Source: Hyphococcus sp. | Lineage (GTDB): Bacteria > Pseudomonadota > Alphaproteobacteria > Caulobacterales > Parvularculaceae | Direction: 5' to 3' | DNA: 64,000 nucleotides | Assembly: GCA_013002535.1 (NCBI GenBank) | Contig: JABDJK010000030.1 | Span: 52,446-116,445, forward strand | Shown here: positions 6,766-16,669 of the stretch, one piece after another | Position numbering within the stretch: the stretch's first letter is position 1 | Layout of the letters: each line of letters begins with the position of its first letter | Made by a program: the position numbers and the translations under genes | The notes under the pieces: model-generated | Databases searched by the model: none | Told to the model about the DNA's origin: nothing | Seen by the model: the letters and a program-made list of their open reading frames with translations, nothing else

Positions 6766-9705
6766 ATGGTGACGGGAATGAAGTCAAGCGCCCCATGGAG
6801 CGTCAAAGGGATCGAACGCGACGCTCGCGAAACTGCCAAGGAAGCTGCAAAGCGCGAGGGCATGACGGTTGGCGAGTGGTTGAACACCATGATCTATAAC
6901 GCCGGCGACGCCGCTGACACCGATGGCGAAGTAGAAGGTCTTAGACTGAAAGACATTGTCACTGCCATAGAACGTCTCAATAAACGCTTGGCTGACGCGG
7001 AAGGCCAAAATTCCGAAACCTTGAACGAAATCAACCGCAATCTCGGCGGCGCCGTCGAGCGTGTTCAACGACTTGAGCGGGTTAAACCCGCTGACGGGTC
7101 TTATGATGATCTCGCCGATCGCATGGCGAAAATCGAAGCGGCGCGCGGCGACCGTGATCGCATCGATGCGCTGAAGGCGCTGGAGAAAGCCGTCGCGCAG
7201 GTTGCGGTTCAGTTCAACACTGCCCAAAAAACATCGCTGGATCGTATAGACGCCAATGAGCGTCAAATGCAGGAGCTTGCGGCCCGCCTCGACAACAATG
7301 TTGGAGCAGACGCTGACGCATCCGGCGTCAACTTTCTGAAAACGGCGGTTGACGGCCTTTCGATGCGCATTTCGCGGATTGAAAAATCCGGGAACGGCGC
7401 CAGCGTCACAGACGACGAGTTTGTCGAGCGAACAAGCAACCGCATTCGCGTCCTTGGCGATGAAATTAAGCGCGGCGGCGATCAAATTCGCGCCGTAGAA
7501 ACACAAGTTGCCAAACTCAGCGAACAAATCGACGCCGCGGAACGCCGCAGCGCTGAAGGCATTGAAAAAATCGCCGAAACCATCGCCGGACTTCGCGACC
7601 AGTTTTCGCAAGATACCGACCGTGACTTGACCCGCGCCGAAATTGACGCCGCAATAACCGCCGCTAATCAGGACACCGACGAGCGGTTCGAAGAACTGCA
7701 CGGCGCCTTGAACAAAATGATCTCAAAGATCGATGCGCTTGCTGTCGCTTCGCCGCAAGCCGCGCCCGAGCGCCCTGCGTCGGAATCCACTGGCGCCGTT
7801 GATATTGAAGACCAGATTGAAGCATTAGCTGAAGATGGCCCCGAAGACGAAAACATTGAACCTGAAAATGAGTTAGATGAAATTGCGCCGGATTTAGAGG
7901 CCGCCTTTGATTACGCGGAAGACGATACCGGCGGCGATATGTCAGAGCCGGCAGTAACCACATCTGACGCGCAGAAAACTGAAAGTGAGTTGGAAACGGG
8001 CGTGGAAGATCCGTTCGCCTTCGCTGATGAAATTGACGATCTCAGCGACCTCGACGAGCCGTCAGAAACAGCGACGCAAACAGACGAGTCGCTTGAAAGC
8101 GAAGCTGATCCGGAAGACGATTTCAGTTTTGAGTTTGAAGATGACGTTCCGGAGTCGGCGGCTGCCGCCGGTGAGGAAATCCTCGCAGAGGTGCAACAAG
8201 CTTTTTCCGACGACGGCGACCCGGCGGCGAATAAGAAATCTGAAGGCGACGACGGCGCAGACAATAGCTCCGCAACCACAGACGAAAAAGACATCAACGA
8301 TGAACTTGACGAATTGCTGGCGGAACTGGACCAGGTCGAGAACAGCGATGAACCGGAAGCGCCCCCAATGTTCGGGCCGGGCAAACAAGCCGCTGGCGCT
8401 CCAGTCGATGAGAAACCCGCTGACGACACAAAAGAAGAAAACGACAAAGAAGCCGACGCCCCGCAGGATTATTTGAAAGCAGCCCGCAACCGCGCCAAAG
8501 AAGCTGCCGCGCGCGCCGCTGAAGAAGAAGAAAACGACAAACCAAAGCGCCGCAAACTCACCGCAAAGCAGCGGGCAATTCTGGCCGCACGCGCGAAACA
8601 GAAACGCGCGGAAGCTGGCGACGATAAAGCTGCAAAGAATGCAGCAGCCAAGAAAGCGCTGCTTGGCGACGACGCCGCTGAGCCAAAAACTTCTGCGGAT
8701 ACTGGTGACGATGACAACGACGAACAGTCTGGCGGTTTATTTTCAAAAATCAAAGCAAAGCTCCCATTTATCGGCGGCGCCAAAGACGACGAAACAGGCG
8801 ATAAAACACAAACTGAGGATGCCCCTGCGCAAGCGGCAGCAACAGACGAAATCAACGAAAACGAACGCCGTCGCAACGGGGACCGCGAAGCCTTCAACAC
8901 GTTGAAAAACGCGGCGGCCGGCAATCGGGTCGCCGTCGGACTTGGCCTTGGGATTATCCTAGCCGCCATAGCGCTATTTTTCCTCGTCAAAGATTTCATC
9001 GCCGGATCGCCTTCAAATGAAGCGGCGCCAGTCGCATCCACGGAAACGACGGCGGCAACGCCGGAACTGACAACGTCGCAAACCGTTGCGTTGCCGGAAG
9101 TGCCGGGTGTCCCGACGATCGACCCGCAGATTCTTTATACGGACGCCATGGCGGCGTTGAGCGCCGCAGGAGCGACGGGCGACGCCAGTGAAGCTATTGG
9201 AAAACTGCAGGAAGCAGCGGCGCTCGGCCACCCGCCAGCGCAGTTGCAGTTGGGCGAGCTTTATAAAACAGGGCAAGGCGTTGAGCAGGATTTGAGCCGC
9301 GCAAGAACGTGGTTCCGGCGGTCTGCGAATGGCGGCAATGTTCTCGCTATGCACCGCATTGGCGTCATGACGGCGCGCGGTGACGGCGGTGCGGCCGACC
9401 CAAGCGAGGCGATCGGCTGGTTTGAGCTCGCCGGCAATCGCGGTCTTGTCGATTCTCAATATAATCTGGGCGCGATTTATCATCCCAGCGAAGACGGCGC
9501 CGCGTCGCCGCTCCAGGACGCAGGCAAGGCCTATTATTGGTACTCGCTCGCAGCAAAAAATGGCGATGAACAGGCGCCGGCGCTCGCAGCAGGCGTCGCG
9601 GGCGCACTCAGCGCCGATCAACGCGCGGCGCTTGATGCAGAAATTGCGTCGTGGGAAGCCGAGGCATCCGATGCCGCTGCGAACGAAATCGCCAGCATAG
9701 AATAA
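6766..9705 (+). CDS. podJ: PodJ-like cell polarity factor with Sel1 repeats
   Basis: In Caulobacter, PodJ marks the new pole and recruits polar development proteins. This 979-residue product has the same build and nearly the same length. The N-terminal segment SAPWSVKGIERDARETAKEAAKREGMTVGEWLN (split here only for reading; it spans about residues 7-40) is typical of alphaproteobacterial PodJ. It is followed by long coiled coils (about 55-320), a very acidic Asp/Glu-rich stretch (about 345-560), a Lys/Ala-rich stretch (about 590-650), one membrane helix (about 720-741) and a periplasmic tail with Sel1/TPR-like repeats (about 790-930). No peptidoglycan-binding module is visible after the repeats. 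The start has GAGG 5 nt upstream; ATG at 6778 is possible. Confidence 0.85.
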   Translation: MVTGMKSSAPWSVKGIERDARETAKEAAKREGMTVGEWLNTMIYNAGDAADTDGEVEGLRLKDIVTAIERLNKRLADAEGQNSETLNEINRNLGGAVERVQRLERVKPADGSYDDLADRMAKIEAARGDRDRIDALKALEKAVAQVAVQFNTAQKTSLDRIDANERQMQELAARLDNNVGADADASGVNFLKTAVDGLSMRISRIEKSGNGASVTDDEFVERTSNRIRVLGDEIKRGGDQIRAVETQVAKLSEQIDAAERRSAEGIEKIAETIAGLRDQFSQDTDRDLTRAEIDAAITAANQDTDERFEELHGALNKMISKIDALAVASPQAAPERPASESTGAVDIEDQIEALAEDGPEDENIEPENELDEIAPDLEAAFDYAEDDTGGDMSEPAVTTSDAQKTESELETGVEDPFAFADEIDDLSDLDEPSETATQTDESLESEADPEDDFSFEFEDDVPESAAAAGEEILAEVQQAFSDDGDPAANKKSEGDDGADNSSATTDEKDINDELDELLAELDQVENSDEPEAPPMFGPGKQAAGAPVDEKPADDTKEENDKEADAPQDYLKAARNRAKEAAARAAEEEENDKPKRRKLTAKQRAILAARAKQKRAEAGDDKAAKNAAAKKALLGDDAAEPKTSADTGDDDNDEQSGGLFSKIKAKLPFIGGAKDDETGDKTQTEDAPAQAAATDEINENERRRNGDREAFNTLKNAAAGNRVAVGLGLGIILAAIALFFLVKDFIAGSPSNEAAPVASTETTAATPELTTSQTVALPEVPGVPTIDPQILYTDAMAALSAAGATGDASEAIGKLQEAAALGHPPAQLQLGELYKTGQGVEQDLSRARTWFRRSANGGNVLAMHRIGVMTARGDGGAADPSEAIGWFELAGNRGLVDSQYNLGAIYHPSEDGAASPLQDAGKAYYWYSLAAKNGDEQAPALAAGVAGALSADQRAALDAEIASWEAEASDAAANEIASIE

Positions 9706-9805
9706 AATCTTCCATTGAAATTCCGAACGTCGCCGCTTGCGGCGGCGTTTATCGCGCGCCTATAAGCGGGGTTCAAGTTTCACCCCCGAATACGGCGACG
9801 GCGAT

Positions 9806-10723
9806 ATGCAGATATATCTCCCCATTGCGGAGATTCCGGTCGACCCGTTTATCGTCATTCTGATGGGCGGCGCCGTCGGGTTCCTGTCAGGCATGTTTGG
9901 CGTTGGCGGTGGATTTTTGATGACGCCGCTTTTGATTTTTTACGGCATCCCGCCCGCAGTGGCTGTTGGCACCGAAGCTTCACAAATCGTTGCGTCATCG
10001 GTTTCAGGCGTCCTTGCCCATTTGAAACGCAAGACTGTCGATTTTCTGATGGGCGGGTTTCTCGTCATCGGCGGCGGAATCGGCGCTGTCGTCGGAATTT
10101 TCATATTTCGCTATTTTCGAGCCATCGGACAAATTGAGCTGTTTATTTCAATCGCTTATGTCTTATTTCTCGGCGGCATCGGCGCATTGATGTTGTTTGA
10201 GAGCGTACGCGCGTTGTTTCGCTCAACATCGAATGTGAAACGGCCGAAACGCAAACACCGAAGCGTCGAGTGGATGGCGGCATTGCCCTTCGCCATGAAG
10301 TTTCGCACGTCGCAACTTTACATCAGCCCGATCCCTCCGATCATTCTTGGGTTTATCGTTGGCATACTGGCCGCCATCATGGGCGTTGGCGGCGGCTTTA
10401 TTATGGTGCCGGCGATGCTTTACATCCTGAACATGCCGACCCGTGTTGTCGTTGGCACCTCGCTTTTTCAGATTATCTTTGTGACGGCAATCGCGACGGT
10501 ATTGCACGCCGCCGCCAACCAAACCGTCGATATCATCCTAGCGCTGCTGCTGCTGTCCGGCGGGGTGATTGGCGCACAAGCCGGGGCGCGTGTCGGCACG
10601 CGGTTGAAAGGCGAACAATTGCGAGCGCTCCTTGCCTTGATCGTGCTTGCGGTCTGCGTACGACTGTTGTTCGATCTCGTTATGCCGCCCTCTTCGCCAT
10701 TTGTAGTGAAGGCGCCGGCATGA
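9806..10723 (+). CDS. TauE/SafE family sulfite/anion exporter
   Basis: A 305-residue membrane protein with the two-fold repeat of the TauE/SafE family: the motif GFLSGMFGVGGGFLMTPLL (about 25-43) and its second copy GILAAIMGVGGGFIMVPAML (about 190-209). About eight helices are predicted. The family exports sulfite, sulfoacetate or related organosulfur anions. The start ATG 9806 was chosen because the hydrophobic N-terminus begins there and the upstream codons look non-coding. It overlaps the next gene by 4 bp (ATGA), and that partner (TIGR02186) commonly accompanies this transporter in alphaproteobacteria. Confidence 0.87.
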   Translation: MQIYLPIAEIPVDPFIVILMGGAVGFLSGMFGVGGGFLMTPLLIFYGIPPAVAVGTEASQIVASSVSGVLAHLKRKTVDFLMGGFLVIGGGIGAVVGIFIFRYFRAIGQIELFISIAYVLFLGGIGALMLFESVRALFRSTSNVKRPKRKHRSVEWMAALPFAMKFRTSQLYISPIPPIILGFIVGILAAIMGVGGGFIMVPAMLYILNMPTRVVVGTSLFQIIFVTAIATVLHAAANQTVDIILALLLLSGGVIGAQAGARVGTRLKGEQLRALLALIVLAVCVRLLFDLVMPPSSPFVVKAPA

Positions 10724-11469
10724 TGAGATTCGCAGCCATATTCTGTTTTGCCTTTTTTGCATCTGGCGCGCGCGCAGCCGACGTAGCGGTTGCGCTAACG
10801 GAAGATGTCGTGGAAGTGACGACAAGTTTTTCCGGGGCTCGGCTCGTTTTGTTCGGGACCGTTGCTGGCGATGAGTACACGGCGGAAAATTACGACATTA
10901 TTTCTGTTGTTCGCGGACCGTCGACGCAATTTGAAGTGAGAAGACTTGAACGCAATAATTTGATCTGGATGCCCGGCGACGCCGTGACGATCAACGACGC
11001 GCCGGGCCTATACCTCACGGGTGCAACGCGCGCCATAGAAGACATTGTGCTCTTGCCGGATCAAACCGCGCATGGTCTTGGCGTCGATAACATTGAACTT
11101 GACCTGTTGAGCGCCGGCGATAATTCAAATGAGACGAGCGCCTATAAAGCCGCATTTCTTGATGAGTTCGAATTCCTTGGGCTTTACAAAAACATCGTCG
11201 GCAACGTTGAGTATGCCAAAGGAAGATTGTTCCGTATCAATATTGATCTGCCGGCGCAAACCCCCATCGGGCAATACGAAGTAGTTGTCTACTTATTCCA
11301 GGACGGCATTCTCGTCAGCCAGGATTCAGCCTCGCTTAATGTAAACAAAGTCGGCCTCGAACGCCGCATATATGAGCTCGCCCATGATCGCCCAATTTCT
11401 TATGGCGTCCTGTGCGTCGCTCTGTCCCTTATTGCCGGATGGGCCGCCGGCGCTGTTTTCCGTAAATAG
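10720..11469 (+). CDS. TIGR02186 family periplasmic membrane-anchored protein
   Basis: 249 residues: a signal peptide (FAAIFCFAFFASGARA), a beta-rich periplasmic domain (VAVALTEDVVEVTTSFSGARLVLFG onward), and one C-terminal membrane helix (VLCVALSLIAGWAAGAVF). This layout and the VxITSxFxGxxLxLFG-like start match TIGR02186, a conserved alphaproteobacterial family without a known activity. It is coupled by a 4-bp overlap to the TauE/SafE exporter, so it probably serves the same transport or sulfur-anion task. Confidence 0.82.
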   Translation: MMRFAAIFCFAFFASGARAADVAVALTEDVVEVTTSFSGARLVLFGTVAGDEYTAENYDIISVVRGPSTQFEVRRLERNNLIWMPGDAVTINDAPGLYLTGATRAIEDIVLLPDQTAHGLGVDNIELDLLSAGDNSNETSAYKAAFLDEFEFLGLYKNIVGNVEYAKGRLFRINIDLPAQTPIGQYEVVVYLFQDGILVSQDSASLNVNKVGLERRIYELAHDRPISYGVLCVALSLIAGWAAGAVFRK

Positions 11470-11586
11470 CAGCGGCAGTAATCCTAGCATTTTCGGCGGC
11501 TTTTCTCGAAATTTTGCCCTGACCACGATTTTCTGAAATGATCATCGGCGACTGGTTTGATGGGTAACGTCGCGGGGGGGCGGCAG

Positions 11587-12069
11587 ATGAGAAATGTTCA
11601 AAAAGAAGAATTCACCCGGTGGGGTTTATACGGGCTTTTGCCGCTGATCGGCGCGGCGGTCGCCATGTGGGTTAGCCCGGTGTTGTTGCCGCAATATATC
11701 GCCCTCGATTTTTATCAGTTTGCGCTCATCTATAGCGGTTTGATCGTTGCTTATCTTGCTGGTTTTGGCGCCGGCGGGCTTGTAGGCGCGAATGGAAAAA
11801 CAGCCGGGTCAACCGTGCCCAGCATGATGATCATGTTCGCGGCGGTTGTTGCGATCGTTCCACAAGGAACTTTCTTCATTTCGTTCCCGCCATTTTGGCG
11901 ACTGGCGCTAATCCTCGTCCTGCTTGGCATTCTGCTGACGCGCGACATGAGCGCGAGCACCGGCGTCTTGCCCGGATGGTATGGTCGGTTGCGCGTGCGG
12001 TTAACGCTGTGGGCAGGCCTTGCAATCGCGCTTGTAATGATGCGTCTTCTTATGTGGGGGTACGCTTGA
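11587..12069 (+). CDS. DUF3429 inner-membrane protein
   Basis: About 160 residues with five hydrophobic segments (for example WGLYGLLPLIGAAVAMWV and FALIYSGLIVAYLAGFGAG) and the C-terminal motif LPGWYGRLRVRLTLW, which is typical of DUF3429. The ATG at 11587 follows a G-run that could act as a ribosome site; a TTG or ATG at 11557/11560 would add ten residues. Function unknown. It sits 14 bp before the BASS symporter gene, with which it is probably cotranscribed. Confidence 0.7.
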   Translation: MRNVQKEEFTRWGLYGLLPLIGAAVAMWVSPVLLPQYIALDFYQFALIYSGLIVAYLAGFGAGGLVGANGKTAGSTVPSMMIMFAAVVAIVPQGTFFISFPPFWRLALILVLLGILLTRDMSASTGVLPGWYGRLRVRLTLWAGLAIALVMMRLLMWGYA

Positions 12070-12082
12070 CGCAAAGGCGCAT

Positions 12083-12994
12083 ATGAGCCCGGAAGCGCTC
12101 GACAAAATCATCATCGCCATTGATCCGGCGTCGCAACTGTTGCTTGCGGCGTCGATCGTTACATTGATGTTCGCAATCGCCCTCGGATTGAAGCCCGAAA
12201 ACTTCGCGTTCCTGAAAACTTCGCCGCGTCTTTTCTGGGGCGGGTTGTTCGCCCAGATTATCGCCTTGCCGCTGATGACCATTGCGCTTGCCGCCGGGCT
12301 TGGCGTCGGCCCGTCTGTCGCGCTCGGAATGATCGTCGTTGCGGCCTGTCCCGGCGGCAGCGTTTCGAATTTCATGACGTATTTGTCGCGCGGGGACGTG
12401 GCCTATTCGGTTTCGCTAACTGCGGGATCGAGCATCATCGCTGCATTCTGGACGCCGTTCGCGATAATTTTCTGGTCGGACATTTATCCGCCGACATCCG
12501 ATCTTCTTGAAATTATCGAATTTAACCGCGCCGGGTTTGTTGCACAGACAACCATTATGCTCGCGGCGCCCTTGATCGCCGGGATGACGATCGCGCGATA
12601 CGCGCCGTCAATTGCTGACCGCATCAAGGGACCGCTTGCCATTCTTGGCGGCCTGACCATGGGCGGCGTCATCGTCTATAGCGTTCTTGATTTCATTCCC
12701 CTCATAAAGTCAGCATGGGCGCTAATCTTGATCCCCGTCGCCATTCATAACGCAGCGGCGTTTGCGATGGGGGCGGGCGCCGGCTGGGCGCTGCGCGGCA
12801 ATGCGGCCCAGCGGCGGTCCCTCACCTTCGAGGTTGGGATCCAAAATGCCGGGCTGGCGGTCGTTTTGATGCTCAGCCAGTTGGACGGGCTCGGCGGCGG
12901 CGCGGCAGTCGCCGCATCTTGGGGCGTTTGGCACTTTTTTTCCGGCGGCGCTATGATCGCTTTTTTCCGCATGACGACAAGGAGCGATCCATGA
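12083..12994 (+). CDS. Bile acid:sodium symporter (BASS) family transporter
   Basis: A 303-residue membrane protein with about ten helices. The conserved BASS features are visible: the VVAACPGGSVSNFMTYLSRGD motif (about 91-111), which corresponds to the sodium-site helix region, and FEVGIQNAGLAVVL (about 248-261) in the second repeat. Family members carry organic anions such as bile salts, pantoate or keto acids together with sodium; the ligand here is unknown. The stop overlaps the start of the amidohydrolase gene by 4 bp, suggesting that it imports a substrate for that enzyme. Confidence 0.86.
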   Translation: MSPEALDKIIIAIDPASQLLLAASIVTLMFAIALGLKPENFAFLKTSPRLFWGGLFAQIIALPLMTIALAAGLGVGPSVALGMIVVAACPGGSVSNFMTYLSRGDVAYSVSLTAGSSIIAAFWTPFAIIFWSDIYPPTSDLLEIIEFNRAGFVAQTTIMLAAPLIAGMTIARYAPSIADRIKGPLAILGGLTMGGVIVYSVLDFIPLIKSAWALILIPVAIHNAAAFAMGAGAGWALRGNAAQRRSLTFEVGIQNAGLAVVLMLSQLDGLGGGAAVAASWGVWHFFSGGAMIAFFRMTTRSDP

Positions 12995-14742
12995 CGTTTG
13001 ATCTTAAAATTTCCAGCGGCCTAGTTTATGACGGCGACGGCGGCGAACCCGTTCGCGCGAGTATAGGCGTCAAGGACGGCCGCATCGCAGAAATCGGCGA
13101 ATGCGCCGCGGACGCCGACCGGAACGTTGACGCGGAGGGCGCCATCGTTACGCCCGGCTTTATCGACCTTCACACCCACTATGACGGGCAAATTTCTTGG
13201 GACGAAGAATTACGTCCCTCGGTCAATCATGGCGTCACGACCCTGATCATGGGGAATTGCGGGATTGGCTTCGCCCCGGTCCACGAGCATGACCATGACC
13301 GCCTCGTCCGGTTGATGGAAGGCGTTGAAGATATTCCCGGAACCGCGCTTCACGAAGGCCTCACCTGGGACTGGACATCATTCCCGGATTACATGGAGGC
13401 GATCGACAAGCTTCCGCATACTGTCGATTTTGGCGTCATGATCGGCCATGACCCAGTTCGCGTTTTTGCCATGGGCGAGCGCGCCAGCGCCTTTGAACAA
13501 GCGAACGACGCTGACATCGCAAAAATGCGCGACATCGTGCGCGAGGCGATGGAAGCCGGCGCAGCGGGATTTTCAATTGGCCGAACAGATGTTCATCGCA
13601 CCGCCGACGGCGAATGGACGCCAAGCGCCGAAGCGAATGTCAAGGAATTGACCGGCATCGCCTCTGCCCTCGCTGATCTCGATCACGGAGTCCTTCAGAT
13701 CGTCAACGACTTCAATATTGAACGCGAAGGCGACCAATTCGCTGAAGAATTTGAGATCATCGAGGCGTTTGTGCGCGCCGGAAATAAACCCGCCTCGATC
13801 TCGCTGATGCAACGCGATATGGCGCCGAACGACTGGAAACGCATCTTGAACGAGGCTGACCGCTTACGCGCGGACGGGGTTGCGCTCCACCCGCAAGTGG
13901 CGCCGCGCGCCATCGGCGTCTTTCAAGGATTGCAATGCACGTTTCATCCAGTGATGGCGCAACCGTCTTATATTGCAATTAGGGACAAGCCGCTGGAAGA
14001 GCGTGTGGCGATCATGCGCGATCCAGCGTTCCGAGAAAAATGTCTGGCGGAGGCGCCTGTGAAACTTGCGGGCGAAGGCTCTTCCGTTCCGCCGCTCGCC
14101 GACACCATGATTGCCGCGATTGAATTGGTTGCGAATAAATTTTTCCGGCTCGGCGAAAACCCGGATTATGAACAACCGCAGGACCAGTCTCTGGGCGCCG
14201 AGGCGCGGCGCGACGGCGTCAGCGCCATGGAAAAACTTTACGACACAATGCTGGAATTGGATGGCAAGCAGCTCATCTATTTTCCGATCTATAATTACAC
14301 TGAGTTCACCTATGACAATGTCCGCGAGATGTTGACCCACCCGGCGGCCCTGCCCGGACTATCCGACGGCGGCGCTCATGTCGGAACGATTTGCGACGCA
14401 AGCTTTCCAACATATTTACTGACCCACTGGACGCGCGACCGCGAGACGGGGCGCATCCCGCTGGAGCGCGCCGTGCAAATGTTGACAGCCGACGGCGCGG
14501 ATTATCTCAGGCTAAAAGATCGCGGACGCCTGCGCGAGGGGCTCCGCGCTGACATCAACGTCATCGATCATGAGAACCTGAAACTCGGCGCGCCGCGCAT
14601 GGTTCAGGATTTGCCTGCCGGCGGCCAGCGTTTGCTGCAGCCCGTCAGCGGCTACCGCGCAACATTTGTCGCCGGCAAACAAGTCATCGCAAATGATGAA
14701 ATCACCAATGAAAGGCCCGGACAACTTGTGAGGTTTGTGTGA
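12991..14742 (+). CDS. N-acyl-D-amino-acid deacylase-like amidohydrolase
   Basis: A 583-residue amidohydrolase of the D-aminoacylase/dihydroorotase-like group, which hydrolyses N-acylated D-amino acids or related amides. Visible metal-site elements are DLHTHYDGQ (about 58-66), the GNCGIGFAP cysteine region (about 88-96), [11 protein letters not shown], and the catalytic aspartate region LSDGGAHVG (about 456-464). The start has an AAGGAG ribosome site. The gene overlaps the symporter gene by 4 bp and is followed, after a REP-like repeat, by an alcohol dehydrogenase. The exact substrate cannot be told; many family members of this length are annotated only as amidohydrolases. Confidence 0.84.
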   Translation: MTFDLKISSGLVYDGDGGEPVRASIGVKDGRIAEIGECAADADRNVDAEGAIVTPGFIDLHTHYDGQISWDEELRPSVNHGVTTLIMGNCGIGFAPVHEHDHDRLVRLMEGVEDIPGTALHEGLTWDWTSFPDYMEAIDKLPHTVDFGVMIGHDPVRVFAMGERASAFEQANDADIAKMRDIVREAMEAGAAGFSIGRTDVHRTADGEWTPSAEANVKELTGIASALADLDHGVLQIVNDFNIEREGDQFAEEFEIIEAFVRAGNKPASISLMQRDMAPNDWKRILNEADRLRADGVALHPQVAPRAIGVFQGLQCTFHPVMAQPSYIAIRDKPLEERVAIMRDPAFREKCLAEAPVKLAGEGSSVPPLADTMIAAIELVANKFFRLGENPDYEQPQDQSLGAEARRDGVSAMEKLYDTMLELDGKQLIYFPIYNYTEFTYDNVREMLTHPAALPGLSDGGAHVGTICDASFPTYLLTHWTRDRETGRIPLERAVQMLTADGADYLRLKDRGRLREGLRADINVIDHENLKLGAPRMVQDLPAGGQRLLQPVSGYRATFVAGKQVIANDEITNERPGQLVRFV

Positions 14743-14763
14743 GCAAGGAGACGACGACACTCA

Positions 14764-14850
14764 ACACCATTTTTTGCGGCGAAAGCCGGGATCCAGAATT
14801 GGATATGCGGTGCGTTGCAGTGGAGCGCGACTTTCGCTGGGAAAAACGGA
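14764..14850. repeat. Degenerate REP-like palindromic repeat
   Basis: Arms GCGAAAG (14779-14785) and CTTTCGC (14831-14837) with neighbouring CCGGGATCCAG and CTGGGAAAAACGG resemble the intergenic palindromes (ATCCCGGCTTTCGC type) scattered in many proteobacterial chromosomes. It separates the amidohydrolase and dehydrogenase genes and may affect readthrough or mRNA stability. Confidence 0.5.
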
Positions 14851-14857
14851 GTATTTC

Positions 14858-16003
14858 ATGAATTTCACTTTCAACACGCCGCCGGAGATCGTTTTCAAAT
14901 CAGGCGCAACGCGCGCGCTAGGCGAGGTTGTAAAGAGGCGTTTCCAGCGCCCAATTCTGCTCACAGACAAGGGGCTGGTCGACGCTGGCCTGGTGGCGCC
15001 AGCGCTGACATCATTAAAATCCGCCGGTCACGACGTTCTACTGTTTGATGATGTCGCCGCTGATCCGCCAGCGGCGAAGGTGAAACAGGCGGTCGCAGCG
15101 GCGCGTGAGCACAACGCCGACGGCGTCATCGGCCTTGGCGGCGGCTCCAGCATGGACACCGCGAAGGTCGTTGCGGTGCTCTTGAATTCCAATCAAACCC
15201 TTGAAGAAATTTACGGCGTCGATCAGGTAAAGGCCGCGCGATTGCCGCTGGTTTTATGCCCGTCGACCTCTGGAACCGGTTCGGAAGTGACGTCTATATC
15301 CGTCATTACAACCGAAGAAGACACCAAAGTCGCAGTCGTCGATAATGCACTCTATCCAGATCTTGCGGTGCTCGACCCGGAACTGACCTTCGGGTTGCCG
15401 CGCCATGTTACAGCCGCGACGGGCATCGACGCCATGGTCCATGCAATTGAAGCGTACACTAATATTCATCGCAAAAACCCGGTCTCCGACGCCCTCGCCC
15501 GCGAGGCCCTGCGGCTGTTGTCCGCCAACATTGTTACGGCCTGCGAACACCCCGGCGACAGACCGGCGCGCGAAGCGATGTTGCTCGGCGCAATGCTCGC
15601 CGGACAGGCGTTCGCCAACTCGCCCGTCGGCGCGGTGCACGGCATGGCCTACCCGCTGGGCGGCATTTTTCACGTCCCCCACGGACTTTCGAATTCGCTG
15701 ATGCTGGAGCCGGTCCTTAAGTTCAATGCGCCAAACGCCGATCATCAATACGCCGAACTGTGCGATTGCATTGGCGCGGCCGCTGTTGGTTCGAATGCAG
15801 AAAAATGCGACGCCTTTATCAAACGCATTGTCGACATCGTTGAGGCCACCGGCGTTGAACGCCGCCTAGCGCAACTCGGCATTTCGCATAACGACCTGCC
15901 GCGCATGGCCGAGGACGCCATGAAGGGCCAGCGCGTTTTGCAGAACAATCCGCGCACCGTCACTTATGAAGACGCGCTGCAGATGTACACGGACGTTCTT
16001 TAG
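14858..16003 (+). CDS. Iron-containing alcohol dehydrogenase (group III)
   Basis: NAD(P)-dependent oxidation of an alcohol or reduction of an aldehyde. The 381-residue protein shows the nucleotide-binding GLGGGSSMDTAKVVAV (about 92-107), the PSTSGTGSEVTS motif (about 136-147) and the metal-site histidines and aspartate in ATGIDAMVHAIEAY and GAVHGMAYPLGGIFHVPHG. Start ATG 14858 has CGGAG upstream. It probably belongs with the preceding transporter and amidohydrolase genes, although the REP-like repeat lies between them. The substrate is unknown. Confidence 0.88.
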   Translation: MNFTFNTPPEIVFKSGATRALGEVVKRRFQRPILLTDKGLVDAGLVAPALTSLKSAGHDVLLFDDVAADPPAAKVKQAVAAAREHNADGVIGLGGGSSMDTAKVVAVLLNSNQTLEEIYGVDQVKAARLPLVLCPSTSGTGSEVTSISVITTEEDTKVAVVDNALYPDLAVLDPELTFGLPRHVTAATGIDAMVHAIEAYTNIHRKNPVSDALAREALRLLSANIVTACEHPGDRPAREAMLLGAMLAGQAFANSPVGAVHGMAYPLGGIFHVPHGLSNSLMLEPVLKFNAPNADHQYAELCDCIGAAAVGSNAEKCDAFIKRIVDIVEATGVERRLAQLGISHNDLPRMAEDAMKGQRVLQNNPRTVTYEDALQMYTDVL

Positions 16004-16237
16004 AGCATCCTGTAGATGGCGCATTCTCTGGTCGCGCCGTCATCGTCGCTGTCAACAATAATGGGCGCGTCCTCCAATGTGAAATTTCAGCAAATGATTT
16101 TGCAGTTTCGCCCGGCTGTTTGCTTCGCCGACGGAACACGAGATTGAAGTCTCCTCGATGACATATTAGAGCCATAGAAAAATAGAGCACGACATCCGTT
16201 CGATTGGTTTCGCGAGCATAGTAAGGAATTTCAGTTA

Positions 16238-16669
16238 ATGGCTGCTTCAACAACCCGCTCCGACTACAAACATTTCACGCCGATCCAGACTCGCTGGATG
16301 GACAATGACGTCTACGCCCACGTCAACAATGTCGTTTATTATTCGTTCTTTGACACCATCGTAAACGCCTATCTTGTCGGCGAAGGCGCGCTCAATATCG
16401 AAAAGAGCGACGTCATCGGTCTCGTCGTGGAAACACATTGTAGTTATTTTGCCCCCATCGCATTCCCTGAAACGATTGAAGGCGCGCTGCGCGTAGCGAA
16501 GATCGGCAATTCATCGGTGCGCTATGAAATCGGCATCTTCAAACAGGACGCCGACATACCCGCGGCCGAAGGCCATTTCGTCCACGTTTATGTTGACCGC
16601 GAATCACGAAGGCCGGCGGAATTGCCGCCGGCCCTGCGCAAAGCGCTGGAAAGAATCGAGGCCCATTGA
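16238..16669 (+). CDS. Acyl-CoA thioesterase, 4-hydroxybenzoyl-CoA type hotdog fold
   Basis: Hydrolyses an acyl-CoA thioester. The 143 residues have the hotdog signature TRWMDNDVYAHVNNVVYYSFFDT (about residues 19-41, with the catalytic-type Asp in MDNDVY), then the central helix and strands up to HVYVDRESRRP. Length is normal for the YbgC/FcbC group. It ends exactly where the oppositely directed VWA gene ends. A 234-bp gap separates it from the upstream dehydrogenase, so it probably has its own promoter. Confidence 0.86.
   Translation: MAASTTRSDYKHFTPIQTRWMDNDVYAHVNNVVYYSFFDTIVNAYLVGEGALNIEKSDVIGLVVETHCSYFAPIAFPETIEGALRVAKIGNSSVRYEIGIFKQDADIPAAEGHFVHVYVDRESRRPAELPPALRKALERIEAH

Noticed and set aside
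7911..8447. A long Ser-rich minus-strand frame inside podJ
   Set aside because: It is the mirror of the Asp/Glu/Ala-rich coding stretch of podJ.
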